A program made the position numbers and the translations under genes. The notes beneath the pieces are model-generated. The model was not told the DNA's origin. It made no database searches and saw only the letters and a program-made list of their open reading frames with translations. Source: Cervus elaphus (taxonomy: Eukaryota; Chordata; Mammalia; Artiodactyla; Cervidae). Taken from it: a stretch of DNA of 64,000 nucleotides. Shown one piece after another: positions 30,701 to 40,224 of this stretch. The stretch lies in assembly GCF_910594005.1 (NCBI RefSeq), contig NC_057824.1, forward strand, positions 26,253,314 through 26,317,313. The letters are read 5' to 3'. The stretch's first letter is position 1. Each line of letters starts with the position of its first letter.

Positions 30701-31689
30701 CTTCTTTACATAAACCACCTGCCCATCACCCTCGCCTTGTGCCTTCCCCTCCTCTCTGGTCCTGTGGGGTTGGGCTCCTGTATCTCCATCAACGACGGCC
30801 AGACGGGGAGGAGAGACAACTTTCAGAAGTGTGTGAGGGCTGTCACAGCCTCTGTGCTTGCTATCTCCATGGTACCCAGGCAGGGGGACAACCTAATGAG
30901 GCTATTTTCAGCATCCCAGAGGGAGGGGAAGTGGAGGGAGACAGGGAGAAGGGGGCCTGCCTCTCTCGCTGACTGTCTCTCCTCCCTCTCTCTCCCTCTC
31001 TGAAGTTATTATTGATTAAGCAGTCAGAGGCCACGGAGGCAGGGCCTTTCTATGCTCCGTGCTGGGATCAGAGGAGGCTTTTCGGCAACGCGGTGGGACT
31101 TGCCAATCGCATCAGGGACCCCAGGGCTGGCGGGCTTCCAAGCACCCGGTGCTAATGAGCTCTGAAGCCTACAGCTTTGACCGAAATCACGTCCCCTGCA
31201 GGCTGTTTGTCCTCTGCCAGGGTTGGGCTGCCATCAGCTTCCTCTGGAATGATGGGCGCAGAGACAAGGAGGCTGGCAGGCCTTTATTTCTTAGCCTGAG
31301 GCCTGTGTTGGCCTTCAAGGCTTTTGCCTGTGATCTTCAGAGCCTTGCAAAGAAGTTAGGCTTTCATCTGCCTGGAGCACAAGGCCAGTGGCTCCTGGGA
31401 GTGACTCGGCCATGGACTCAATAAAGATACAGTTGACTAAATTCCAAATGGCCAGAGGTTGCATCCAGTTTGCTTGTCCCATGCTACAGCTTGTAGCGTC
31501 CAGAGGTTCTAAGCATTTATTCACCAAATATCCTGCTATGTACTTGTAAGAAGGCTGACTCTAAACCCCATCTTCTTTAGTTCACAAGACCCCACTTTTC
31601 ACATCTCTGCATTTGCTCCTCTTTTGCCCAAGCTTGTTGGAGCTGGATGTTAGTGTGGTCAAAGCAGATTGAAAAATGATGGGTACCTT
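30701..31689. other. Repeat-free block, about 1 kb
   Basis: The clearest long stretch without any repeat I recognise, and more GC-rich than its surroundings up to about 31400. It contains plus frames of 100, 88 and 121 codons. The 121-codon frame (31059-31424) ends in TAA that overlaps an AATAAA at 31420-31425. None has a recognisable domain or a long hydrophobic segment. It could be single-copy intergenic DNA, a regulatory element or an unknown short exon. Confidence 0.45.
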
Positions 31690-31925
31690 TAAAGCTCTCA
31701 TTGGACATAGAAATGGTGCCAGGTGAGACACCTGCACCATCTCATTTCGCCCTCATACAGCTCCATGAAGTAGGTATTTTTATTCTCCCCACTTCACAGA
31801 TGAGAAAACTGAGGCACAGAGAAGTAAAGGCATGTGCCCAAGCTAACAAGGCTGGAGACAGATTTGAGATTAACAGCCACATTTGCCTGACTCCAGAGCC
31901 AGCCTCTCAAGGTAACCAATTTAAA
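31690..31925 (-). repeat. MIR SINE, nearly complete
   Basis: 'agctccatgaagtaggtatt', 'ttcacagatgagaaaactga', 'cccaagctaacaaggctgga' and 'ctgactccagagccagcctc'. Confidence 0.85.
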
Positions 31926-32365
31926 TGGGTCTCTCAATTTTAGGATTCAAAGGAGTTTAATAGGTTAATAGAATTTATGAATCTCCAAGAAGGGGCATTT
32001 CCTACAATCATTCGACCCTTCCCTTTTTATTTTCTGGGCACACTTGTTAACATCTTCTGACAGCGTTTTGGGAATGGTTGCTCGGAGGTAATTAAACAGA
32101 GCGAGTGATAATATCCTTAATTAATCCAATCCAGTCTCTTTCATTTGTGCTTATTTCCTTATATTGGCAATAGTTCCAACAGGAGGGCTTTACAATCACA
32201 TCCCCTGGTTCTTCCTTCTGACTCCAGAAAGAGCATGAACACCAAAGGGGGAATTTTCAAAGAGCATCTCATCTTGGGTTACTGCTTTGCACCAGTTTGA
32301 TGTGCGGTGCTGTCTATCACAGTGGAGGGCTGATGTGGCTTTTGAACCAGGGTTAAGGCTGTTAA
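31926..32365. other. Repeat-free AT-rich block with homeodomain-type motifs
   Basis: No repeat recognised. 32089-32127 contains 'taatta' and 'ttaattaatcc', the core recognised by homeodomain proteins. Such texture is common in conserved enhancers, but conservation cannot be seen in one sequence. Confidence 0.35.
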
Positions 32366-32421
32366 ACACGCGTGCGCATGTGTGCATGTGCACACACACA
32401 CACACACACACATACACACAC
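32366..32421. repeat. 56-nt alternating purine-pyrimidine tract ((CA)n)
   Basis: Every position alternates purine and pyrimidine, starting 'acacgcgtgcgcatgtgtgc' and ending in (CA)n. The left third includes CGCG and TGCGCA, which are Z-DNA-favouring. Confidence 0.95.
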
Positions 32422-32615
32422 CCGATGAATCAGATCTCACTATAAGCCTTTTGTTTAAAATATCATAGAGCCACAGGATTTCAAAGACATCCCTCGGATA
32501 TTTTTTCACGGCTGTGTTCCTTTTTACCTGTTATTTACCTATTCGATAAGGGAAAGTGACTCGAAGATGGAGGCCTCACCTATCTGCGTGGTACGTCTCG
32601 CCTTTAGCATCTAGT
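32422..32615. other. Short unclassified stretch
   Basis: Nothing recognised. Confidence 0.4.
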
Positions 32616-32626
32616 AGAGGGTTGGA

Positions 32627-32844
32627 TGGGCTTCCCTGGTGGCTTAGTGGTAAAGAATCTGCCTGCCAATACAGGAGACACGGGTTCGATCCCTGGGTAG
32701 GGAAGATCCCCTGGAGGAGAGCATGGCAACCCACTCCAGTGTTCTTACCTGGAGAATCCCATGGACAGAGGAGCCTGGCGGGCTACAGTCCATGGGGTCA
32801 CAAAGAGTCAGACGTGGCTGAAGTGACTTAGCATTCATGTGTGC
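32627..32844 (+). repeat. Bov-tA SINE with perfect TSD
   Basis: 'gggcttccctggtggcttag' and B-box 'gggttcgatccctgggtagg' to 'tgaagtgacttagcattcat'. A perfect 11-base TSD, agagggttgga, lies at 32616-32626 and 32845-32855. It is among the least diverged copies. Confidence 0.97.
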
Positions 32845-32990
32845 AGAGGGTTGGACAAAGAGAGCAGTCAACAGATGACTGGTTGGTGGGTCTTTTGTGT
32901 TAATCAGCGTTGCTACCATCATCATCATCACCATAACTACCATTTTTTATTGTCTTTCACGTGTAGACACTGGGTTTTATGTTTTTCAGC

Positions 32991-33210
32991 CAGGAGTTGG
33001 CACACTATACCTCATGGGCCAATAGCAGGCTGTCTATTTTTGTAAATAAAGTGCTATCAGAACACAGCCATGCCTAGTTATGTATGTATTGTCTGTGTCT
33101 CTTTTTGTTCTGCAATGGCAGAGTTGAGTAGTTGTTAGAGACCATATGACCCCGTAAAGTCTAAAATATTTACCATCTGGCTCTTTACAGAAAAAGTTGG
33201 CCGACCACTG
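32991..33210. repeat. hAT-Charlie-type non-autonomous transposon
   Basis: Terminal 'caggagttggc' and 'gccgaccactg' are imperfect inverted repeats. The interior ('tttgtaaataaagtgctatc', 'gcagagttgagtagttgtta', 'tctaaaatatttaccatctg') is a widespread mammalian MER element. I do not assert its exact name. A (CAT)n scrap lies just before it (32917-32930). Confidence 0.8.
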
Positions 33211-33235
33211 CTTTGTAAACAAACCTGAAAGACAG

Positions 33236-33372
33236 TGTTCCCATTATACAGATGAGAGGATTGAGGTTCACGGAGGTTAAACAGCTTCCCCAGCTGATAA
33301 GTAGTGAATGCAGGGTGTGGACTCAGGTCTAGCTCTCTAGAGCCAAGGCTTTTTAAGTCTGCCTTATGCTCC
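33236..33372 (-). repeat. MIR SINE
   Basis: 'tatacagatgagaggattga', 'cagctgataagtagtgaatg' and 'ctctagagccaaggcttttt'. Confidence 0.75.
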
Positions 33373-33736
33373 CTGTTCCCCGATACTGCAGAAAACTGAG
33401 AACAGACTGAATTTTTTCACCTTGATTTTTGAACCATTTTTGGAGCATCTGGGGTTAATTCTTTTGGGGGCTTTGAGGGCACTGCCACCTAAAATCACTC
33501 GAGAAAGCAGGCAGGATGCCTGAGTAGTTTGTGACTGGAGGGAACTGTTGCTCTCTGCATAAATACACAGATTTGCTCTTGGAGATCAAAGGTGTCTGGA
33601 GCAGCTGATTCATCAATACCTTTGAAGTCTGGTGCCAGTTTCACAAAGACAAATTAATTTCCCTAGCTTCTTAGCCTCTGATGGTTTGAGTCCTCCTAGA
33701 GCTTTCAGCTGGAGCATCTTCTCCACCACAGAGTCT
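33373..33736. other. Repeat-free block
   Basis: No repeat recognised. 33590-33660 has an E-box-like CAGCTG followed by 'cctttgaagt' (TCF/LEF-like) and 'aattaatt'. Possible regulatory element, unproven. Confidence 0.35.
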
Positions 33737-33954
33737 TCGTGCGTGTGCACGTGCTAAGTCGATTCTGTCGACTCTTTGCGATCCTAAGGACTGTAGCCCA
33801 CCAGGCTCCTCTGTCCATGGGGTTCTCCAGGCAAGAATACTGGAGTGGGTTGCCGTGCCCTCCTTCAGGTGATCTTCCTGACCCAGGGATCGAACCTGTC
33901 TCCTGCGTCTCCTGCCTTGCAAGCAGACTCTTTACCACTGAGCCACTGGGGAAA
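33737..33954 (-). repeat. Bov-tA SINE
   Basis: 'gtcgactctttgcgatccta' to 'ccactgagccactggggaaa'. Confidence 0.94.
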
Positions 33955-34210
33955 ATCTGCCACAGATTTCTAGAGCCATCTAAATCTTTGCTGACTTGTC
34001 TGTGCAAGGAAGAGGAGGGGCAGTAATACCGAATTCACAAGCGTAAGTCCACATAGTTGGTTGTGTAATAAGTGGTGATGAGGGCAGAGATCTGCACAAA
34101 GGAAGATGCAAGGTCTAGCCTTCCAGTTTTGGTGGCTTTTTCATCACTTACATTCACGTTGGGCAGATCCTACAAGACTAGTAACCAAACTCAACTCAGT
34201 ACATTCATTT
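33955..34210. other. Short unclassified stretch
   Basis: Nothing recognised. Confidence 0.4.
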
Positions 34211-34463
34211 TACTTATTTATTTATTGGATCTTTAAAAATAAATTTACTTATTTGTTTGTGTTGTGTCTTAGTTGTGCCATGCAGGATATTCGCTGCATC
34301 ATGTGGGATTTTTCATTGCAGTGCATGGGCTCTTTAGTTGCGATGCACAGGTTTAGATGCTCCAAGACATGTAGGATCTTAATTTCCCGACCAGGGATCT
34401 AACTCACATCCCCTGCTTCGCAAGGCGGATTCTTAACCACTGGACCACCAGGGAAGTCCCAGA
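34211..34463 (-). repeat. CHR-type SINE with TSD
   Basis: A/T-rich tail, 'gtgttgtgtcttagttgtgc' to 'actggaccaccagggaagtc'. TSD acattcattt (34201-34210) against acattcattc (34464-34473). Confidence 0.93.
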
Positions 34464-34473
34464 ACATTCATTC

Positions 34474-34821
34474 TGTTGGTTGATTGACTGATGGATTAGA
34501 CCTCTGACAACCTTTATATTGAAAGTATTACAAAGCCATTATACCACGTGTTAAAGGAATGGGCTGTGTGGGAAATCATGAAGGGAGATGAAGTCAACAC
34601 CAACATGCAGGGACATACCGTGCTTCTTAGGCACTTCCCTGGGACGTTTAAAAGCATAATCCCCCAGAAAGGCAATTTTGACCTAGGTGAATATTCTCTG
34701 GTATTAGAAATTTCAAAACACATGTTGAAGTATTGAGCAGGAGTCTGAATGTTTATGTATATGTTGGGAGTCCCTGACCCATGGGAACTTTTGCTCTTCT
34801 GAAAAGATGGGATGTAAGATT
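34474..34821. other. Unclassified stretch
   Basis: No recognised repeat. The 111-codon minus frame (34514-34849) lacks features. Confidence 0.4.
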
Positions 34822-35000
34822 TTGTGAAAGGCACTTTTCTAAACATCATCTCACTGGAGTTTCATAAACAGATTTCCAAATTGTAATAATTACCCCCATC
34901 TTATAGAAAAAGGAACTGACACTCAAAATTATCAAGTAATTTGTTGAAAATCTCATGGCTATTGGCTAAGCTGGGATTCCCATTAGATCTTTCTTATTGA
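34822..35000 (-). repeat. MIR SINE
   Basis: 'taattacccccatcttatag', 'aaaaaggaactgacactcaa' and 'ggctaagctgggattcccat'. Confidence 0.68.
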
Positions 35001-35039
35001 AAGTCCTTATTCATTGAAAATAACATCATCAACAACAAT

Positions 35040-35265
35040 AAATATTAATAGATAATACAAACTGCCCACTTTGTGTCAGGCATTGTGGTAAACACCGTCT
35101 ATGGATTATCTCATTTAATCCTCATGACAACCTTACAAGATAGGTTATTACTCCCATTTTACAGGTGAGAGAAACTGAGGTTTAGGGAAGTTGATTTACT
35201 GGCTCAAGGCTCCCCAGCTTGTATATATCAGAGAAGGGGCTTGAATATATCCTTGCGTAACACCA
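35040..35265 (-). repeat. MIR SINE, second in tandem
   Basis: 'tgtgtcaggcattgtggtaa', 'tctcatttaatcctcatgac', 'cccattttacaggtgagaga' and 'aactgaggtttagggaagtt'. Independent of the preceding copy, since it restarts at the 3' end. Confidence 0.82.
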
Positions 35266-35436
35266 GTGCTGCAAGGACATGGACTCTGCTAATTTCTGCC
35301 CTTCTCAAGTCATACTGATTCATGCATTCAACCCAGAGTGTCTTTCCTTAGAGGCCATCTTATCTAATTCCTTCATCCAATAAAGGATCAACTGGCCTTA
35401 AGGAAATCCCCTTATGCCTGTATTCCCTTCTAACAG
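35266..35436. other. Short unclassified stretch
   Basis: Nothing recognised. Confidence 0.4.
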
Positions 35437-35452
35437 GAGATTTTTGGCTACT

Positions 35453-35710
35453 GTAACATTTTTATTTATTCACTTAAAAAACTTTATTGAAGTGTAGTTG
35501 ATTTACAATGTTGTGTTAGTTTCAGGTGTACAACATAGTGATTTCATTACATATATACATCTATTCATTCTTTTTTAGATTCTTTTCCCTTATAAGTTAT
35601 TACAGGATACTGAGTAGAGTCCCCTGTGCTATATAGTAGGTGCTTGTTGGTTATTTTATATATAGTAGTGTGGGTATTTTATATAGAGTAATGTGTGTAT
35701 GTTAATCCCC
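35453..35710 (-). repeat. Ruminant L1 3' end with 16-base TSD
   Basis: 'agtgtagttgatttacaatg', 'ataagttattacaggatact' and 'gagtcccctgtgctatatag'. TSD gagatttttggctact (35437-35452) against gagatttttggttact (35711-35726), 15 of 16 matching. Confidence 0.95.
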
Positions 35711-35726
35711 GAGATTTTTGGTTACT

Positions 35727-36466
35727 TAAAGGAGAAAGGTCTGAACTTGGATTTCTTCCTTGTACCAGCCAAGACCATTCACACTTCCCCAAGTCCTATG
35801 CTGTCCCCTACTGAGAGGCCAGCTCAGAGTCGCAGCCCTTGGTTGGATAGAGGTAACCTCAGCTGGATCCCTGCCCAGGCCAGCCTTTGCTCCCTACTCT
35901 ATGCCTATCTGGGAGGCATTCGTAATCAGCAGAACCCTTCTGTGGAGAGGGCTTCTTGAACTCCTGTTGGCCTGGCTCCCCCTCATTATTCATGCCCTGC
36001 ACTCAAAGCTTGGCCCCAGATCTGGCGAGAGGGATCTGGCCTCTAGTCTGAATTTAGACGCATGCCAGTTGGCCCCACTTCCTAAGGAAGTCATTAAATA
36101 CGGTCAATTAATACCAATTTCTCAGTATCTCCTGTTTCCTTCCTGTTTTTTTTTTTTTTCCCACTCATTCTCTTTTCCTACTCTCAGTCTGTCTACCCTA
36201 CCTCTTAGCATTTTCCCGGCACACCATCCTTTACTTCATGGGTCATCTTTTACAAGCGGTGTCTTTGAGCAAGGTGTAGGAAGGGGGAGGATTGTTCCAT
36301 GGGGATGAAGGCTAACAGTTGCAAAGCAGCAGAGGGAAGGGTCTCAACATGTTCTCTCTGCCTCCATCCCAGCTGTTTTCAGTCCAGGAGAGGCACTGCA
36401 GCTGGAAATATTTCCAAAATATGTCTGCTTAAAGTTCTTTATGGATTCCCAGTCACTTGTCAACTT
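35727..36466. other. Repeat-poor block with a 182-codon frame
   Basis: Mostly single-copy-looking. The longest open frame of the window, 182 codons (35760-36308, plus), lies here. Its tail is a low-complexity Ser/Phe-rich stretch from the T-rich section near 36146-36160. No domain, no signal peptide and no splice context were recognised, so I treat it as chance. Confidence 0.45.
36440..36466. repeat. MER5-type hAT remnant, left scrap (tentative)
   Basis: If the element at 36794 is a MER5-type copy split by the CHR SINE, its left end should lie here ('cagtcacttgtcaactttag'). Confidence 0.35.
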
Positions 36467-36481
36467 TAGTCCTGCAGTTTT

Positions 36482-36778
36482 GAAAATTTAATTAATTAAT
36501 GGCTGTGCTGGGTCTTTGTTGCTTTCTCTAAAGTTGTGGCAAGTGGAGGCTACTCTCTAGTTGTGGTGCTTGGGCTTCTCATTGCAGTGGCTTCTCTTGT
36601 TGTGGAGCCTGGGCTCCATGGTGCTTGGGCTTCAGTAGTTGCAGCAGGCAGGCTCAGTATTTGTGACACATGAGCTTAGTTGCTCCATGGCATGTGGAAT
36701 CTTCCTGAATCAGGGATTGAACCTGTGTCCCCTGCATTGGTAGGTGGATTGCTATCCACTGCACCACCAGGGAAGTCC
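36482..36778 (-). repeat. CHR-type SINE with 15-base TSD
   Basis: Near full-length: 'ggctgtgctgggtctttgtt' to 'actgcaccaccagggaagtc'. TSD tagtcctgcagtttt (36467-36481) against tagtcctacaatttt (36779-36793). Confidence 0.96.
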
Positions 36779-36793
36779 TAGTCCTACAATTTT

Positions 36794-36935
36794 AATGTGT
36801 GTAAATATCACCTGGTGCTCTTATGGCAATGCCGATTCCTTGGCCCCACTTTCAGAGCCCCTGATTCAGCAGGTGTGGGTTGTCTGCATTTGCAAGAGCC
36901 TCTAGGAGATCTGACGCAGAAGGTCCAGGAACTGA
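36794..36935. repeat. MER5-type hAT remnant
   Basis: 'aaatatcacctggtgctctt', 'ttggccccactttcagagcc', 'cctgattcagcaggtgtggg' match the MER5 group. Confidence 0.65.
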
Positions 36936-36994
36936 GTTTTGGAAAGTTTCTATCCACAGGACAAAGTTCAAACTCTTTAGACTGAGCCTTTATC

Positions 36995-37440
36995 TGCTTG
37001 GGTTGCCATAATAAAATACCATAGGCTGGGTGGCTTAAACAACAGAAATCTGTTTTCTCAAAGTTCTGGAGGCCGGAAGTCCAAGATTAAGGTTCCAGCT
37101 GATTCAGTTTCTGGTGAGGCCCCTCCTCCTCACTCTTGCAAATGGTTCCTTCTTATAATACCCTGAGATGAACTTTCCTTGGTGTGTGTCTAAGAAGAGA
37201 GATAGAGGTAGAGATCAAGGTTGAGGTAGAGGAAGAGAGGAAGAGGTCCGGGGCTCTTTGGTGTCTCTTATAAGGACACGAATCCTATTGGATCAGGGCC
37301 CCACCTCTATGACCTCCCTTAACCTTAATTCCTTTAAACGCCCCACCTCCAAGCATAGCCACTGTGTGGTTAGGACTTCAAAACATGAATTTGGGGATTG
37401 GAGGGAATATTTAGTCCATCCATATAAGTATGGCATATAA
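36995..37440 (+). repeat. Ancient dispersed repeat, name not asserted (copy 1)
   Basis: 'tgccataataaaataccata', 'ggctgggtggcttaaacaac', 'gttctggaggccggaagtcc' and 'gccccacctccaagcatagc' belong to a well-known mammalian dispersed repeat whose name I cannot give safely. A second copy is at 38740-39316. Confidence 0.72.
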
Positions 37441-37966
37441 GAGTCTTTAGCACATCCTTTCCATCTCCAATTTCCCTTCCTTCCTGGATTCTATGGTCCA
37501 GATATACCAAACGACACTAAGGCTCTGATACTTCAGAGCGGTAAGTTCCAAGACCTTTGTGGTTATAACTGTCAGGCATTCAGTGTGAGTTAGATATCCT
37601 ATCACTTACTTCTCTTTGAAGGAATTACACACAAGAACACAGAATCTTGCATTTATTTTTATCTGCAGATAGCTAATATCTCCCCAGTCCTAGGCTCCTC
37701 TGGTGGTTGGTGTTGGAGCAAGACGGTCAGGCCCACAACTTGTTGGGATTTCTGTTGCCGGTTTATTTCAGTCTGGAAGGGCTGGGTGTGCCAGGCTGAG
37801 CTTGCTCATTCAATCTCATAGACAGAGAAGACAGAGTGTTTCTACCCTTTCTACAAGCCTTGTAGATGCTGGACTCTCCTGTGGAGCAGGAGTGAATCAA
37901 CTTGGGATGATTTTCCTCTCTTTCCTCCTTTAGGGGTATTTGCCAGTGTCTGTAGTCCTTCTTCTT
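37441..37966. other. Unclassified stretch
   Basis: No recognised repeat or gene. Confidence 0.4.
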
Positions 37967-38062
37967 CTTTTCTTTTTGGCTATGCTTGGTTCAGCATGTG
38001 GGATTTTACTTCCCTGACCAAGGATCGAACCTTCAATGGAGTCTTAACTACTGGACCACCAA
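37967..38062 (-). repeat. CHR-type SINE, truncated
   Basis: 'ctttttggctatgcttggtt' to 'taactactggaccaccaatg', with the middle deleted (96 bases). Confidence 0.82.
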
Positions 38063-38179
38063 TGATCCAATGAGTCATCATCACTGGGGGAGGGTGATGG
38101 CTCTTGGCATCTATTGTTTGTAGAGGCCAGGGGTGCTTCTCGATACCCTAGAAATCACAGGACCCACTCCTTTCTTTTC

Positions 38180-38338
38180 TTAAAATTTATTTTATTATTA
38201 TTATTTTATATTTTGGCTATCTCGGGTCTTAGTTGCAGCATACAAACTCTTCGCTGCAACATGTGGAATCTAGTTCCCTGACATCTCCCTGCATTGGGAG
38301 CTCTAAGTCTTAGCCACTGGACCACCAGGGATATCCTG
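38180..38338 (-). repeat. CHR-type SINE
   Basis: (TTA)n-like tail, 'ggctatctcgggtcttagtt' to 'actggaccaccagggatatc'. Flanking 'actcctttctttt' and 'actcccttctttc' look like the TSD. Confidence 0.92.
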
Positions 38339-38339
38339 A

Positions 38340-38739
38340 CTCCCTTCTTTCCATACACACATAATGAAAAGTGATCCAGTCCAAACAGTAGTGATGACAT
38401 TGAGAAATTCTTTTAGTGGTCCTGCTGAGGGCATGTTTGCAAAACAGTCTTCTACAAATGAGGGACGCAAGTGTAAAATAGGATACGGAGCCAGGCTTCT
38501 GATATTTAAGGCTCAGTGCCATTAGTAAAATGTGGCTCAATCCATGTAGCTAATTCCAGACATTCAGATGAGCTACTTCTTTTCCCATGTAAAGTAGGAA
38601 GGTTGGGAGCTGGGGTGAGGAGGAAGAGGATGAAGATTGAATTAACTGGCTACTCTTTTCTCTGAGGGCTGAGGTGGAAATTTGGTTAGGGCTGGGAAGA
38701 AGATGCATTAGGGTTCTCTTGCAGCTGGATCCTATCACT
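38340..38739. other. Unclassified stretch
   Basis: No recognised repeat or gene. Minus frames of 76 and 93 codons have no features. Confidence 0.4.
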
Positions 38740-38854
38740 ACCCACTGCCTGGCTATAAAACAATACAAAGTTTTTTTTCTTACAGTTTTGGAGACTATAA
38801 GTCTGAAATCAAGGTGTCGGTAAGGCCACACTCTCTCTTAAAATCTATAAGGAA
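38740..38854 (+). repeat. Ancient dispersed repeat (copy 2, left piece)
   Basis: 'ctggctataaaacaatacaa', 'cttacagttttggagactat' and 'aagtctgaaatcaaggtgtc' match copy 1 at 36995. Confidence 0.65.
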
Positions 38855-38887
<33 letters not shown>

Positions 38888-38989
38888 CTGCACCTCAAGA
38901 TATGTGGAATTTCCCTTACCATGTATCAAACCCATGCCCTCTGCATTGGAAGCATGGAGTCTTAACCACTGGACCACCAGGGAAGTCCG
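38855..38989 (-). repeat. CHR-type SINE whose tail is a (TG)n microsatellite
   Basis: The A-tail end (left, antisense) is replaced by about 14 TG units at 38858-38886. The SINE then runs to 'actggaccaccagggaagtc'. TSD aaatctataaggaa (38841-38854) against aaatctgtaaggag (38990-39003). Confidence 0.94.
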
Positions 38990-39316
38990 AAATCTGTAAG
39001 GAGAATGCTTCTTTGCCTTCCTGCCTTCAAGCATTCCTTGACTTGTGGCTGCAAAGCTCCAGCCTCTGCCTCTGCCTTCATGTGGCCTTCTTTCCTCTGT
39101 GCTTTTACGTGTCAAATCTCTCTTTGCATTTCTCTTATGAGTACCCTTTTCACTGTATTTAGGGCCTGCCCAGCTGGGTAATTCAGGATGACCTCATCCT
39201 GAGATTCTTCATTTGGTTATATCTACAAAGACCCTCTTTCTATATAAGATCACATTTATAGGTTCTGGGGATTAGGACTGGGACAGACTTTCGTGGGGAT
39301 GCTATCCAGCCCAGGA
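38990..39316 (+). repeat. Ancient dispersed repeat (copy 2, right piece)
   Basis: 'catgtggccttctttcctct', 'atataagatcacatttatag' and 'ttctggggattaggactggg' finish the copy. Confidence 0.68.
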
Positions 39317-39419
39317 CAGAATGGGATACAATAGAAAGATGGAAGGGATAAGAGAATACTGTGGAAAGTGATTTACTGCCTAAAATTCAGGGAAAGGAGA
39401 GACTGAGGCAGACAGGGAG

Positions 39420-39440
39420 TAACAGTAATAAAACATCTAG
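39420..39440 (-). repeat. MIR SINE split by three insertions (piece 1)
   Basis: 'taacagtaataaaacatcta' begins an antisense MIR that also occupies 39658-39730, 40151-40224 and 40422-40455. Confidence 0.6.
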
Positions 39441-39451
39441 TATATGCCAGG

Positions 39452-39646
39452 GTAGCTCAGATGGTAAAGAATCTGCCTGCAATGCAGGAGACGTGGGTTT
39501 GATCCTTGGGTTGGGAAGATCCCCTGGAGAAGAGAATGGCAACCCACTCCAGTATTCTTGTCTAGAGAAATCCCATGGACAGAGGAGCCTGGTGGGCTAC
39601 AGTCCATGGGGTCACAAAGAGTCGGACATGACTAAGTGACTCACAC
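39452..39646 (+). repeat. Bov-tA SINE with perfect TSD
   Basis: 'gtagctcagatggtaaagaa' to 'catgactaagtgactcacac'. A perfect 11-base TSD, tatatgccagg, lies at 39441-39451 and 39647-39657. Confidence 0.97.
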
Positions 39647-39657
39647 TATATGCCAGG

Positions 39658-39730
39658 AACTGGACTGCTCCCCATTTCTCATAGCCATGAATCTTGCTAA
39701 TACTTGGTGGATAGGTTGTCTCCATTTTTA
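39658..39730 (-). repeat. MIR SINE (piece 2)
   Basis: 'atgaatcttgctaatacttg' and 'ggttgtctccattttta' continue the MIR up to the L1 insertion. Confidence 0.55.
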
Positions 39731-40136
39731 AATTTATTTTTTAGTTTTAATTGGAGGATAATTGCTCTACAATATTGTGTTGGCTTCTGCCATGAAACAA
39801 CATGAACCAGCCACGGGTGCACACATGTCCCCTCCCTCTTGATCCCCTCTCCCACCTTCCACCCCATCCCACCCTTCTCGGTTGTCACACAGCACCAGGT
39901 TTGAGCTCCCTGCATCCTACAGCAAATTCCCAGTGGTTATCTATTTCACATATGGTAATGTGTATGTTCTGATGCTACTCTCATTTTGTCGCTCCCTCTC
40001 CTCTCCCCACTGTATCCACAAGTCTAGAGCCTATTATTCAGGATGAAGTAAGTCATAAAGAGAAAAATAAACATCATACATTAACACAGATATATGGAAT
40101 CTAAAAAGATGGCAGTGATGAACCTATTTGCAGGGG
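39731..40136. repeat. Ruminant L1 3' region with inverted 5' part
   Basis: 39731-40028 is L1 3' sequence in antisense ('ggaggataattgctctacaa', 'ttgtcacacagcaccaggtt', 'tgtatccacaagtct'). 40036-40136 is adjacent, more 5' L1 sequence in sense ('gatgaagtaagtcataaaga', 'tatatggaatctaaaaagat'). The TSD is ttgtctccattttta (39716-39730) against ttatctcaatttta (40137-40150). This is the pattern left by twin priming. Confidence 0.9.
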
Positions 40137-40150
40137 TTATCTCAATTTTA

Positions 40151-40224
40151 AAGATGAAAACAAGCTCAGGGGAAGTAAACAAGTAGCTCAAACACATTCA
40201 GAAACGGAATACAGCTCTGCTCAT
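40151..40224 (-). repeat. MIR SINE (piece 3)
   Basis: 'aagatgaaaacaagctcagg' and 'ggaagtaaacaagtagctca' are the MIR core. Confidence 0.7.

Noticed and set aside
32627..32700. tRNA-like A and B boxes, also seen in every Bov-tA head
   Set aside because: These are SINE heads fused to Bov-A, without an acceptor stem or terminator, so not tRNA genes.
35760..36308. 182-codon plus-strand open frame, the longest in the window
   Set aside because: No domain, low-complexity Ser/Phe end over a T-rich tract, overlapping frames on the same strand, no splice or promoter context.
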